Position numbers and translations under genes: made by a program. DNA of 64,000 nt from Flavobacterium sp. 9 (GTDB taxonomy: Bacteria > Bacteroidota > Bacteroidia > Flavobacteriales > Flavobacteriaceae), in the NCBI RefSeq assembly GCF_002754195.1, contig NZ_PEEU01000001.1:310001-374000 (forward strand). The letters are read 5' to 3'. Shown one piece after another: positions 44,415 through 53,707 of the stretch; the first letter of the stretch is position 1, and every line of letters starts with the position of its first letter. The notes under the pieces were generated by a model, which saw nothing but the letters and a program-made list of their open reading frames with translations, was not told where the DNA came from and searched no databases.

Positions 44415-44602
44415 AAAATAATCCCCTGTAGAAACAGATAACTGCTAAGAATTATTCTTGGTAGTTACGTGCTTTTGTCGATAATCAGTATGAAATTCTA
44501 TAAGAAAAAATTAAAACTATATAATTTTTCTTCTTTGGATTACTGTAATTTTAAATCATCAGTTTAAACAATTTAAATTGGTTTTAGAAAATGCAGTAAC
44601 AT

Positions 44603-45001
44603 ATGGATATCACAATTCAAATCATCTGGCTTTTTGTTCTCGCTATTCCAATTGCTTGTATAAGCTGGACGGTTACGCATGAAGAAATTTTTAAAGAACC
44701 ACGCGAATGGTGCATCAAACATTCTAAAAACGAAAAGACAATTCTTGGCAGAAAAGCATTTTATCTCTTTACTTGCGAGTACTGTTTTAGCCATTATGTC
44801 ACAATTGCATTTTTGGTTCTTTGTAATTATAAACTTTTCTTAAATGATTGGCGCGGGTACATTTTGGCAGGATTTTCGCTTGTTTTTTTAGCAAATGTCT
44901 ATATGAGCCTTTTTGCATTATTAAGACAAGCTATAAAAAAAGAAAAAGTCGAAATTGAAAAAATCGAACAAGAAACTGATACTGAAAAGCTATCTAAATA
45001 A
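44603..45001 (+). CDS. small membrane protein with CEYC motif
   Basis: The 132-residue protein has an N-terminal TM (IIWLFVLAIPIACISW), a cytoplasmic loop (EEIFKEPREWCIKHSKN), then FTCEYCFSHYVTIAFL where a CxxC pair meets a second TM, a third TM (about 95-115) and a charged coiled-coil tail (KKEKVEIEKIEQE). The CxxC-at-membrane arrangement resembles DUF1360-like proteins. Function unknown. The next gene starts 30 bp downstream. Confidence 0.7.
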   Translation: MDITIQIIWLFVLAIPIACISWTVTHEEIFKEPREWCIKHSKNEKTILGRKAFYLFTCEYCFSHYVTIAFLVLCNYKLFLNDWRGYILAGFSLVFLANVYMSLFALLRQAIKKEKVEIEKIEQETDTEKLSK

Positions 45002-45031
45002 TAAAGTATAACAAACAAAATTCAAAAAATC

Positions 45032-45307
45032 ATGGAAAATTTAAATTTCATAGACCCTCTACTTCACGGAATTACTCCTGAAAAATCGAAAATGCCAAAT
45101 CTTACTACAAAACAATTGCTTTTTGCCGGAGTAGGTTCACTTATTGCAAGTGCCGTTCTTAAAAAAGCAGGACAAAATAAAACAGCTGCCGTTGTTGGCA
45201 GTCTTGCATTGCCTTTAATAGCTTCGGCTTGTTACAAACAATATTCTAAAGTTTCTAAAGCAAAAAGCGAAATAAATGACAGTAGTGGTATCGAATACAA
45301 TCACTAA
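45032..45307 (+). CDS. small hypothetical membrane-associated protein
   Basis: This 91-residue protein has a moderately hydrophobic centre (LLFAGVGSLIASAVLKK, AAVVGSLALPLIASA) that could form two short membrane helices with glycine spacing. Termini are polar. It is unrecognised. It probably forms an operon with the CEYC membrane protein and is followed by a large hairpin at 45376-45435. Confidence 0.6.
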   Translation: MENLNFIDPLLHGITPEKSKMPNLTTKQLLFAGVGSLIASAVLKKAGQNKTAAVVGSLALPLIASACYKQYSKVSKAKSEINDSSGIEYNH

Positions 45308-45312
45308 TTTTT

Positions 45313-45485
45313 TTGTTTCACGTTTAAAACTTGTTTCAAGTTTCAGGTTTCAAGTTAAAATCTGATGAAAAAAATAGCCATAAATTCAAGAATCTTTCTA
45401 CATAATAGTAGACAATCATTCCTGAATTTATGGCTTTATTTTTTAGGCAAAGGTCAAACTTGAAACAAAGAAAACCTGAAACCTA
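45313..45485. repeat. nested inverted repeats with GTTTCAGG/CCTGAAAC ends and terminator-like hairpin
   Basis: AGCCATAAATTCA (45376-45388) pairs with TGAATTTATGGCT (45423-45435), followed by a T-rich tract, and can terminate either flanking gene. The outer sequences GTTTCAGGTTTCAAG and CTTGAAAC...CCTGAAACC recur at 56728-56765 and 57187-57218. Confidence 0.7.
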
Positions 45486-45498
45486 AAGCAAATTTCCT

Positions 45499-45873
45499 CT
45501 ATGTGATATTTATATTTCCTTCGACCCAATTTAAAGCTTTGTTGAAAGCTTCTTTTTTAAAGCCGTGAAATTCTCCCGGAACTACATAACTAAATCCGTT
45601 TGTGAAAGAAATTATTTCATCAGAATCTGTAATTATGGCAGCACGATTCCATTTTCCAAGATGTTTAAGTCCAAGTAATGCATCTTGCAACCATGCGCCC
45701 GAAGTAAAGTTTTCTAAATCAGTATCTAAAACCAATAAAAAATTAATTTCATTAGTCTGTTTTACCAAATGTTCTACTGCGGGAACAACAACGGTTAAAA
45801 AATCTTCTGTTGTTACTTCTGCTAATGCTCTAAATGCTACAATATTATCTGTTGTGTCAATTTGATGTATCAT
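45499..45873 (-). CDS. SpoIIAA-like (STAS/SEC14-fold) protein
   Basis: The start at 45873 (MIHQIDTTDNIVAFRALAEVT) gives 124 residues, typical of the SpoIIAA-like family; the frame extends to 45942 without similarity. Features are the central strand NFLLVLDTDLENFTSGAWLQD, WNRAAIITDSDE and the C-terminal helix FKKEAFNKALNWVEG. The family is uncharacterised and often stress-associated. No anti-sigma partner is adjacent. Confidence 0.8.
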   Translation of the reverse strand: MIHQIDTTDNIVAFRALAEVTTEDFLTVVVPAVEHLVKQTNEINFLLVLDTDLENFTSGAWLQDALLGLKHLGKWNRAAIITDSDEIISFTNGFSYVVPGEFHGFKKEAFNKALNWVEGNINIT

Positions 45874-46149
45874 GATATTTCTATTTTGAATGTTATTAAT
45901 ATCGGGTTTATGACTTTTAGTTTTCACCGAAATTCCTATCAAAAATACCTATAGAATAGTGTTCAGGTATTATATCATCTCTTTGTATTATTATAAAATA
46001 ACTACCTGCTTTTTTAAGGTACTGAGTTACTGAGGTTCTAAGGTGCTAAGTTTTCTGTTTACTTTGTAAACTAGTTTTGTTTTACTAGCTATTTCGACAT
46101 ACTAAGTTACTGATAATCTGCGATTATTTAAACTCTTAGAAATCTTATT

Positions 46150-46932
46150 TTATAAACCTCCGTTTCCTTCATCAACAGATTTTTTGGTTCTGTGGAAGGA
46201 TTTTATAAGGTCAGGAAGGAAATTATTAAAAATAAGTTTTACCTGTACTGCATTAACAAATTTATTGGTGTCTTTTCTTGGCATGATTTCGTTATTATAA
46301 GAAGCCTCTACTATAAAATCTTTAATAAATTCATAACCTAATCCAAGTGTAAGCCTGTTTCTGTCAAAATTTTCAGGACCACCTACTTGGCTGTCCGTTT
46401 TAAAAAAAACTTCTTCGGCAGCAAATGAATATAATACGCCTTTATGAATTTTAAGATCTGTAATAGGATATACTGCTTTTACCTGCAACCGAAGACGTTC
46501 TACTGCTTCAAAATAACCGTCGTCGTTATGCAAATGCCGATCTTCAAGTCGAAATCTCAAGTTTACTTTTATCCTGTAATCCTTCAATAAACTATAGCTT
46601 ATCTGCAATGCTGATCGCCATTCTGGTGCTTCGGTCTGATTGAGTTCCGGTACATTTTTATTCGAATAGTAAGCATAAAATATAGACATTTTCCATCGAT
46701 CACCGGGATAATAATGTGCCCAGCCTCGAAGATATGTTTGTGTAATATCATGAAAAACAGCTTTATCTTCTGGCGTGCTGCTCGAAGTAAAACCTGCATC
46801 TAATTCGACTACCCAATTTTGACTTAAATCTTTTGTAAATGAATATTCGTTCCAAAACTGATTTAGATTATCCGTTTGCGAATTTACAATTGTGGTACAT
46901 ACCAGTAAGAGAACATAAATACTATATCTCAT
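46150..46932 (-). CDS. DUF2490 outer-membrane protein
   Basis: The 260-residue protein has a signal peptide and the DUF2490 opening NQFWNEYSFTKDLSQNWVVELDAG. It has alternating amphipathic strands with aromatic ends and the family motif LRFRLEDRHL. It is predicted as an outer-membrane beta-barrel of unknown role. There is 150 bp to the next gene upstream on the same strand, so it is possibly separately transcribed. Confidence 0.88.
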   Translation of the reverse strand: MRYSIYVLLLVCTTIVNSQTDNLNQFWNEYSFTKDLSQNWVVELDAGFTSSSTPEDKAVFHDITQTYLRGWAHYYPGDRWKMSIFYAYYSNKNVPELNQTEAPEWRSALQISYSLLKDYRIKVNLRFRLEDRHLHNDDGYFEAVERLRLQVKAVYPITDLKIHKGVLYSFAAEEVFFKTDSQVGGPENFDRNRLTLGLGYEFIKDFIVEASYNNEIMPRKDTNKFVNAVQVKLIFNNFLPDLIKSFHRTKKSVDEGNGGL

Positions 46933-47082
46933 GCTTTATCTGTTGCCTGTGTTGCGATTGAATTTGTTTTTGTTTACACAAATCTTACTATTACCGGTAT
47001 TCAAGAAAGCGAAAACACAAATGAATGCATTTTCGCTTTTGATTTTATTTTATCAATAATTGAAATTTTTATCGAAAGTTCT

Positions 47083-47733
47083 TTATTTGCTAAAATCGTA
47101 ACTTAAAGAAGCTCCTAAACCAAATTGAAATGTTGAAACATAGTCAGTTACTGCCACAGGGCCATAATAGTAGTCCCAATAATAATCATATCCAACAGCT
47201 GCTGACATAGATTGCAAATAAGCATGTAGGTTTATTGATAATGGTGAACTGGTTTTGATTTTTACACCTCCTTTAATTTCCCAGGCAAAATAAGTTCCAC
47301 TACCACTATTAGGTGTTTCAAGAATAGCAACACCAGCACCAGCACCTAAAAATGGTCGGACTTGTTGTGAACTATCCATAAAATAATAAGTATAATCAGC
47401 CAATATATAGTTTATGGCTCCTTTATCATTTCCTGCATTAAGTTGAGTTCCTGGAGGAACACCAAATTTAGGAGTGAGAATGTTTGTGTATAATGGCATA
47501 TGTGTATCAAGTCTGTTATATTTTAATTCTATAGAAGCGTTATCCATTATAAAATATTCCAAACCTGCACCATATTCAAAACCATCTTCAACGCGTGCGT
47601 ATGAGTCATCAAAATCTACTTTGTCTGAAAAGGTATAACCACCATAAAGATTAAGCAAAAATGCTCCTGAACTTTGTGCTGACATTGCCAGCGAAAAGAA
47701 AAAAACAACGAATAATAAATGATTCTTTTTCAT
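47083..47733 (-). CDS. outer-membrane beta-barrel protein
   Basis: This 216-residue protein has a signal peptide (FVVFFFSLAMSAQ). Strands such as GAFLLNLYGGYTFSDKVDFDD, EYGAGLEYFIMDNASIELKYNR, VRPFLGAGAGVAIL and a last strand FQFGLGASLSYDF match small OmpW/OmpA-like eight-stranded barrels. The ligand or role is unknown. Confidence 0.88.
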   Translation of the reverse strand: MKKNHLLFVVFFFSLAMSAQSSGAFLLNLYGGYTFSDKVDFDDSYARVEDGFEYGAGLEYFIMDNASIELKYNRLDTHMPLYTNILTPKFGVPPGTQLNAGNDKGAINYILADYTYYFMDSSQQVRPFLGAGAGVAILETPNSGSGTYFAWEIKGGVKIKTSSPLSINLHAYLQSMSAAVGYDYYWDYYYGPVAVTDYVSTFQFGLGASLSYDFSK

Positions 47734-48048
47734 AATTTGATTTTTTTAATGGGTTTTCATTTTTGCTACAGCAGCGAAATGTTTTATATTATAAATTTTA
47801 CCTTACAATATTTTTCAAATTGCTACATATAGCTTTGATTTTACATTTTTTCAAAATTATCCAAAATGAAAATAAAAATCTTTGAGATACAGCCGTTTAA
47901 TGGTTGCAAATTACAATTTGAAACCAATAAAGAGAGGTTCTAAGGTATTATCGCGAAGCTTCGGGACTGAGATGCTAAGATTTTTTCTGTTTGTTTTTTA
48001 TATTTCGATTATTCGTTATGATTTTTTTGTTTCATTTTTTCCATTCCA

Positions 48049-48118
48049 ATTATTCCATTTCAATTATTACATTCCAATTATTCCGTCCAAATTTTCAATC
48101 CAATTTTCGATCCCAATT
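48049..48118. repeat. degenerate 12-15-bp tandem repeats
   Basis: About six imperfect units of ATTCCAATTATTCC type run head to tail, ending at the first AGACGCAC palindrome. Confidence 0.6.
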
Positions 48119-48122
48119 AACC

Positions 48123-48487
48123 GTAGAGACGCACAGCAGTGCGTCTAACACAAAGTATATCCATATAGAAATCGACAATTGGAACGTGAGACGCACTGCT
48201 GTGCGCCTCTACAAAACAGGGCGGAAAAATTAATGAATGAATGAATACAAATTGCCAATAAAAACAAAAGTGAGACGCACTGCTGTGCGCCTCTACAAAC
48301 CAATCTTGGTTTTCCAATCTAATTTTCCGATCTAAATTTACCGTTTCAATATTCCGTCCCAATTTACCGTAGAGACGCACAGCAGTGCGTCTAACACAAA
48401 GCATATCCTTAAATAGAAATCGACAATTGGAACGTGAGACGCACTGCTGTGCGCCTCTACAAAACAGGGCGGAAAAATTAATGAATA
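48123..48487. repeat. AGACGCAC palindromes (five) and a duplicated 116-119-bp unit
   Basis: Cores are at 48123-48146, 48186-48212, 48271-48296, 48369-48392 and 48434-48460. Each pairs AGACGCAC with GTGCGTCT or GTGCGCCTCT. The unit 48123-48238 is repeated almost exactly at 48369-48487. A 147-codon frame over this stretch is only translated repeat. Confidence 0.85.
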
Positions 48488-48505
48488 AATGCAAATTACC
48501 TATAA

Positions 48506-48536
48506 AAACAAAAGCCTGCTTCTTTCGAAACAGGCA
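48506..48536 (-). terminator. probable terminator of the SusC/SusD operon
   Basis: On the minus strand GCCTG and CAGGC pair around a 12-nt loop, followed by a T-rich run. Confidence 0.6.
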
Positions 48537-48567
48537 ATTTGTAAAAAATAAAACTAACACAAAACTT

Positions 48568-50337
48568 TTAATTATATCCTTGATTTTGTTTGATTACCTT
48601 TTGATCGATAACCGTTTGCGGAATTGGAAATATTCTTCTGAAAGGTTGAGTAGCTGCTTTTGCAGTTCCCGGTAAATCGAATTTTCCAAAACGAATACTT
48701 TCTGGTCTTCTTTGTAATTCCCAGTACAATTCATAACCTAATTCTTTATACAACTGCTCTGAGTCTAAAGTCGTAAGTGCTTTTCCTGCAGCGTTTCCAA
48801 ATAATGATTCTCTTTTTCTGCTTGTACGCAATTTGTTAAGATCGATCATGGCTAAACCAGCGCTTCCTTTTCTAAAATAAGCTTCAGCTCTCATCGCATA
48901 AACTCCACCTAAACGAAATAACGGAATATCAACATTACTGTTACCATTTCCACCTTCCGGATCAAATTCATATTTAAAAACACGAGCTCCCTGATTGATT
49001 TCATTTTGAGCAAAAACAGATTTCGTAGGATCAGCAAATGTTAATGATGGTGTAAAATTCATTCTTGTTGTCGTGCTTTTTTCCATAACTAATGGAGAAA
49101 CTTTTATACGATTACCTACCATTTCAAGAGATCCTGAAGGCAATAATATTGGGCCATATTGAAGTCCAGCCTGAATTCCTCTGTTAAAATGGAACCAAGG
49201 CAACGCCGGGCTGCTTTTAGGTACAATGTCTGTTGCAGGAACACTTACATCTGTACCATCATTCATAAACCATGTTCCGTCAGCATATTGGTAATGTTGT
49301 TCAAATCTTGGATCATCATGATTTCCATCCCAAGATGCGTAGAATTCCGGAGTTGTACAAGCAGCATTTGTTCCTCTGTTTGCAGCAGATGTTCTCTGGT
49401 TACGCTCCATACATACATAAGCAAAACTGTTAGAACCGTTACGGATGTAATCTATCTTTTGAGTAATTGCAAAAATAAGTTCTGTACCATTTTCATTAGT
49501 TCTTGCAAAGTTTTTGAAGAAATCACTTTCTAAACTATATTTTCCTGAATCGATCAATAATGATGTATAATAAATAACACGATCCATATCTGTTCCTGTT
49601 CCGCTTACAGCAGCTTCATTAAAATTAAAAGCAGACGTAGCATTGTAGCGATCTTTAAAAACCGCACGATTCAAATACATATTCGCTAAAAAAGCATAAG
49701 CAGCTTGTTTCGTAAATCTTCCGTGGTGTGTTCTTTGAGTCCCACTATCAGCCAAATCAGGTATTAATGCTTCGACATCTTTTATTAACTGATCAATTTG
49801 AGTATCAGCTTTTAAAATTTGCAAAGGTGCTGTTGTACTCGATGGATCTCTATATGGTGCTTGTCCGAATAGATCTAATGTGGTGTAAGTATAAAAAGCT
49901 AAAAGTGCTTTTGATTCTGCCAAAAATAAAGTCTTTTCCGGAAAAGTGCTCGCTTGTGCTGATCTAACTGCAGTCAAAGAACGAGTAATTCCGTTATTCA
50001 ATAAATCCCAATTCGAAACGATAATAGCATTTGTTGAGCTCCATGTAAATTCGTGCATATCTCTCCATTTTCCACCATCTCCCCAGTCACTTCCGCGAGT
50101 TGGCAAAATAGCTTCATCAGTAGTATATTCCTGCATGGCAAAAACGGCTCCGTGATCTGTAAAAGTTCCATCTCCAAGTCTGTCATACGCAGCAGCAAGT
50201 GAACCGGCAGGATCTGAAACAGAATTTCCTGATTTCTCATCTAAAACAACTTCATTTAAATCAGTACAACTGTTTAAGAGGATAATAAAAGAGAATAATG
50301 TTAAAGTTTTTATGCTAAAAAATGTCTTTGTCTTCAT
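48568..50337 (-). CDS. SusD/RagB family nutrient-binding lipoprotein
   Basis: This 589-residue surface lipoprotein (signal ending IILLNSC) covers the SusC channel and binds its substrate. SusD hallmarks are an N-terminal helical TPR-like region (LLAFYTYTTLDLFGQAPYRDP, FTKQAAYAFLANMYLNRAVF) and the C-terminal RLGGVYAMRAEAYFRKG, DLNKLRTSRKR and ELGYELYWELQRRPESIRFGKF segments. It is 3 bp downstream of SusC. Substrate is not readable from sequence; neighbouring phospholipase C and phosphatase genes suggest a phosphorylated or lipid-derived compound. Confidence 0.96.
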   Translation of the reverse strand: MKTKTFFSIKTLTLFSFIILLNSCTDLNEVVLDEKSGNSVSDPAGSLAAAYDRLGDGTFTDHGAVFAMQEYTTDEAILPTRGSDWGDGGKWRDMHEFTWSSTNAIIVSNWDLLNNGITRSLTAVRSAQASTFPEKTLFLAESKALLAFYTYTTLDLFGQAPYRDPSSTTAPLQILKADTQIDQLIKDVEALIPDLADSGTQRTHHGRFTKQAAYAFLANMYLNRAVFKDRYNATSAFNFNEAAVSGTGTDMDRVIYYTSLLIDSGKYSLESDFFKNFARTNENGTELIFAITQKIDYIRNGSNSFAYVCMERNQRTSAANRGTNAACTTPEFYASWDGNHDDPRFEQHYQYADGTWFMNDGTDVSVPATDIVPKSSPALPWFHFNRGIQAGLQYGPILLPSGSLEMVGNRIKVSPLVMEKSTTTRMNFTPSLTFADPTKSVFAQNEINQGARVFKYEFDPEGGNGNSNVDIPLFRLGGVYAMRAEAYFRKGSAGLAMIDLNKLRTSRKRESLFGNAAGKALTTLDSEQLYKELGYELYWELQRRPESIRFGKFDLPGTAKAATQPFRRIFPIPQTVIDQKVIKQNQGYN

Positions 50338-50340
50338 GAT

Positions 50341-53300
50341 TTATAATTTTAAAGTTGCTCCGAAACTGAACGTTCTCGAAGTTGGATAAGCCGCATAATC
50401 AATACCAATAGATTGGTTTCCTTGGCTTGGTTTCGGGCTGTTAATTAATGGGTCAAATCCTGAGTAATGCGTTATTGTTACCAGATTATTTCCTGTTACA
50501 TAAAGCGTTAATCCGTTTAACCAATTCAGTCCTTTTAAGTCGAAATTATAACCAATACGCGCTGTATTTAATCGGATAAAATCAGACTTTTCTAAGAAAA
50601 GAGTCGACAAAATTGGTGAGTTTGTTGGGTTTGCACCAGACTCATAATAATTTGTAGAAACGTTTCTGTCAGAAGCAAGGTTGTTGATATTTAAAGCATT
50701 TAATCCTGTATTGTTCAATAAATAACCTCCCGTTTGTCCAATAATTGAGAATGAAAAAGTAAAGTTTTTATATCTCATATCACTATTAAGTCCATAGTAA
50801 AAAGTTGGTAAAGCTCCTTCGATAATAACTCTGTCGCTGTTATCAATTTTACCATCTCCGTTTTGATCTTTAAAGATGTTACCACCTTTACTGTCAAAAC
50901 CTATGTGTTGTAATAAGTAGAAAGATCCTGCAGCATAACCACTTTTATAAATATTAGCATTTACACCAGATTGTCCAGGTCCTGAAATAGTTCCTGTTAA
51001 GATTTCTGAAATTGGTAAATCTTCAATTTTATTGTTTAATGTTGCTCCGTTTACATCAACATTCCAGGTAAAATCTTTAGTATCAACTAATTTTGAACCT
51101 AACATAAACTCAAAACCTTTGTTTACGATTTTACCCTGATTACTAAGATTCGTCCAAACTGTTGGTGTTGGGCTTAATAGCGGTGAAGTAACGTTTAAGA
51201 TTGCATCTGTAGTGGTTTTGTTGAAATAATCAAGTGTTCCGTACAATTTATCTCTCCATAAATTAAAATCTAAACCTAAATTCGATTGCGTAACAACCTC
51301 CCATTTTAATTCAGGATTTGCAGTTCTTACTACAGAAACTCCGTTTACTAAATTTAAATCATCATATAAATAATAACCGTCAGCACCAGATAAAGAATAA
51401 CTTGCTTTAGTAATTTTATTTTCAACTTCCTGATTTCCTGTTTGTCCCCAACTTGCTCTTAATTTTAAGTTGTTGATAGCCTCTATATTTTCTAAGAAAC
51501 TTTCTTTAGAAATATTCCATCCCAAAGCAAATGAAGGAAAGTAACCGTATTTGTTACTATCACCAAAACGAGTAGAACCATCCGCTCTCATCGAAGCTGT
51601 TAAAAGGTATCTTTCATTGAAAGTATAATTCAATCTTCCAAAATAAGACTGCAATTCATTTTCCTGAGCGTATCCAGAAAGTACAGGCAATATTCCTTTG
51701 AATCCAGGGTTGATTTCCGGTTTTACACCAACACCTTTGTCAGTAATACCTTCAATACTGAAACTTGTTCCTGATCTTTCGAATTTTTGATAAGAGAAAC
51801 CACCTAAAGCTTCAACTTTATGTTTTCCAAATGTTCCGTTGTACGTTAAATAATGCTCGATTAATGAGTTTTTTGAATCAAGATTATTCTGAACATATTT
51901 ACCAATTTTACTAATATCTGTAATGTTTGGATAAATAGTAGTATTTCTTTCAGATGTTGAACGATCTATACCAATGTTTAGTTTATATTCTAATCCGTTA
52001 ACAATTCTAAAAGAAGTTTCAAGATTTCCTAAAACACGCAATGTATTCGTTTGATCCTCATAAATACTTAATAAATATGCAGGATTATAATGCGCATTCA
52101 TATTAAAATTCGTGTAGTTTCCGTTTGCATCAAAAACTGATCTTGTTGGGTTTGCCATCAAAGTATGAATAACTAATTGTCCGTTAGAACCACCGTCATC
52201 ACTTGTTGGAACTCCGTCATCTACAGTTTGACTCGCTGTAAGATTCACTTTTAATTTTAAACGTTTGTTATCCAAAAATGATTCAGCAGCATTAATTCTA
52301 CCTGAAAGACGTTTGAAATTACTGTTACGAATAATTCCTTGCTGATCCATTTGCGCAACAGATGCATAATAATTTCCAGATTCTGTTTGTTTTGCAAAAG
52401 ACAAAGCGTTGTTTGTAGTAATCGCAGATCTAAAAATTACATCTTGCCAATCAGTGTTTCCACCATGATCAAAAGATTTATCTTTTATTGCATTTCTATA
52501 TTCACTTGCATTTAAAACATCCAATTTGTGAGCAACATTCGAAACTCCCATATAAGAGTCATACGTTAATGTTCCTTCACCTTTAGACCCTTTTTTAGTA
52601 GTAACCAAAACAACTCCGTTAGATCCTCTTGCTCCATAAATAGCAGCTGCAGAAGCATCTTTAAGAACGGTAATCGATTCGATATCACTTGTATTCAAAA
52701 AGTTCAATGGATTTTTTGCAGTTGAACTACCAAAACCAACATTCGTTCCAGACGGACTAATATCATCATTAGACAATGGCATACCATCAACTACGAACAA
52801 AGGCGTACTTCCGCTTCTGATAGATCCAACTCCACGAATAGTAACGTTTACTCCAGCTCCCGGTTCTCCACTTGTGCTTACAACACGAACTCCGGCTACT
52901 TTTCCTTGCAATAAATTATCAGCCGAAATATTAACTCCTTGTCTAAAACTTGCTGCTTCAAGTTGTGTTACAGCTCCGGTAACATCTTTTTTAGCTTGTT
53001 TACCATAACCTACAACCAAAACTTCACTTAGTTCAGCAGTATTTGGTTCTAACTGAATTGTCATGAAACCAGTTTGTGCAACAACAGTTTTAGTTTTATA
53101 TCCCATGTAGGTAACTTCGATCGTTTTGCCTTCGCCAACAGTAATTTCAAATTCTCCATCAAAATTAGAAGTCGTTGAATTTGAAGAACTTGTTTCCTTA
53201 ATAAATGCACCAGGAATTGGCACTTTATTCTCTTCAACAACTTTTCCTTTTACCTTAACTCTGTCAATTGCTTTACGAGAGATAGTTTTAGGCGCTTCTG

Positions 53301-53631
53301 TTTTTTGAATTAAAACTAATTTACCATTAATATTATAGTTGAAATTTGCTTTTTTAGAAAGATCACTTAAAATTAAAGTCACAGAATCATCTGAAAAATC
53401 TACCGTATACACCGTATTATCAGCGATAATTGCTTGTCCGTAACTGAATTTGTAATCTGTTTGTTTGCTTAATTTTGAAAAAATAGAAACAAGTGTAGCT
53501 TTTTCTGTTTTATTTTTTACTTTTGAATTCTCTAGGAAATTAGTTTTACTGTAACCATTTTGAATGGCCAGTAATGCCAGTACTAAAAAGAAAATTCTCT
53601 TTAGATTTAAATAGGAAAGTTTAAAATACAT
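50341..53631 (-). CDS. SusC/RagA TonB-dependent transporter with STN signalling domain
   Basis: The 1096 residues have a signal peptide, an STN secretin-type signalling domain (about 40-110), a carboxypeptidase-regulatory-like domain (about 125-195, VKVKGKVVEENKVPIPGA) and a TonB-box-like EVLVVGYG. A plug (VDGMPLSNDD, AAIYGARGSNGVVLVTTKKG) and a 22-strand barrel ending RTFSFGATLKL follow. The STN domain and adjacent FecR/ECF sigma genes mean it is a signal-transducing importer: substrate binding should relieve anti-sigma inhibition and raise operon expression. It forms a pair with SusD. Confidence 0.97.
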   Translation of the reverse strand: MYFKLSYLNLKRIFFLVLALLAIQNGYSKTNFLENSKVKNKTEKATLVSIFSKLSKQTDYKFSYGQAIIADNTVYTVDFSDDSVTLILSDLSKKANFNYNINGKLVLIQKTEAPKTISRKAIDRVKVKGKVVEENKVPIPGAFIKETSSSNSTTSNFDGEFEITVGEGKTIEVTYMGYKTKTVVAQTGFMTIQLEPNTAELSEVLVVGYGKQAKKDVTGAVTQLEAASFRQGVNISADNLLQGKVAGVRVVSTSGEPGAGVNVTIRGVGSIRSGSTPLFVVDGMPLSNDDISPSGTNVGFGSSTAKNPLNFLNTSDIESITVLKDASAAAIYGARGSNGVVLVTTKKGSKGEGTLTYDSYMGVSNVAHKLDVLNASEYRNAIKDKSFDHGGNTDWQDVIFRSAITTNNALSFAKQTESGNYYASVAQMDQQGIIRNSNFKRLSGRINAAESFLDNKRLKLKVNLTASQTVDDGVPTSDDGGSNGQLVIHTLMANPTRSVFDANGNYTNFNMNAHYNPAYLLSIYEDQTNTLRVLGNLETSFRIVNGLEYKLNIGIDRSTSERNTTIYPNITDISKIGKYVQNNLDSKNSLIEHYLTYNGTFGKHKVEALGGFSYQKFERSGTSFSIEGITDKGVGVKPEINPGFKGILPVLSGYAQENELQSYFGRLNYTFNERYLLTASMRADGSTRFGDSNKYGYFPSFALGWNISKESFLENIEAINNLKLRASWGQTGNQEVENKITKASYSLSGADGYYLYDDLNLVNGVSVVRTANPELKWEVVTQSNLGLDFNLWRDKLYGTLDYFNKTTTDAILNVTSPLLSPTPTVWTNLSNQGKIVNKGFEFMLGSKLVDTKDFTWNVDVNGATLNNKIEDLPISEILTGTISGPGQSGVNANIYKSGYAAGSFYLLQHIGFDSKGGNIFKDQNGDGKIDNSDRVIIEGALPTFYYGLNSDMRYKNFTFSFSIIGQTGGYLLNNTGLNALNINNLASDRNVSTNYYESGANPTNSPILSTLFLEKSDFIRLNTARIGYNFDLKGLNWLNGLTLYVTGNNLVTITHYSGFDPLINSPKPSQGNQSIGIDYAAYPTSRTFSFGATLKL

Positions 53632-53707
53632 GATTTAAGTTATTGGTTTTTTATCGATACTTAATTATTAATCGCAGTTGTTCTCAGCAACTGCTTTTTT
53701 TTTGTTT

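Noticed and set aside
48123..48487. CRISPR array
   Set aside because: The palindromes are in both orientations at irregular spacing, and the intervening DNA is itself duplicated.
48117..48560. 147-codon minus-strand frame
   Set aside because: It consists mainly of translated AGACGCAC palindromes, with the same peptide repeated.
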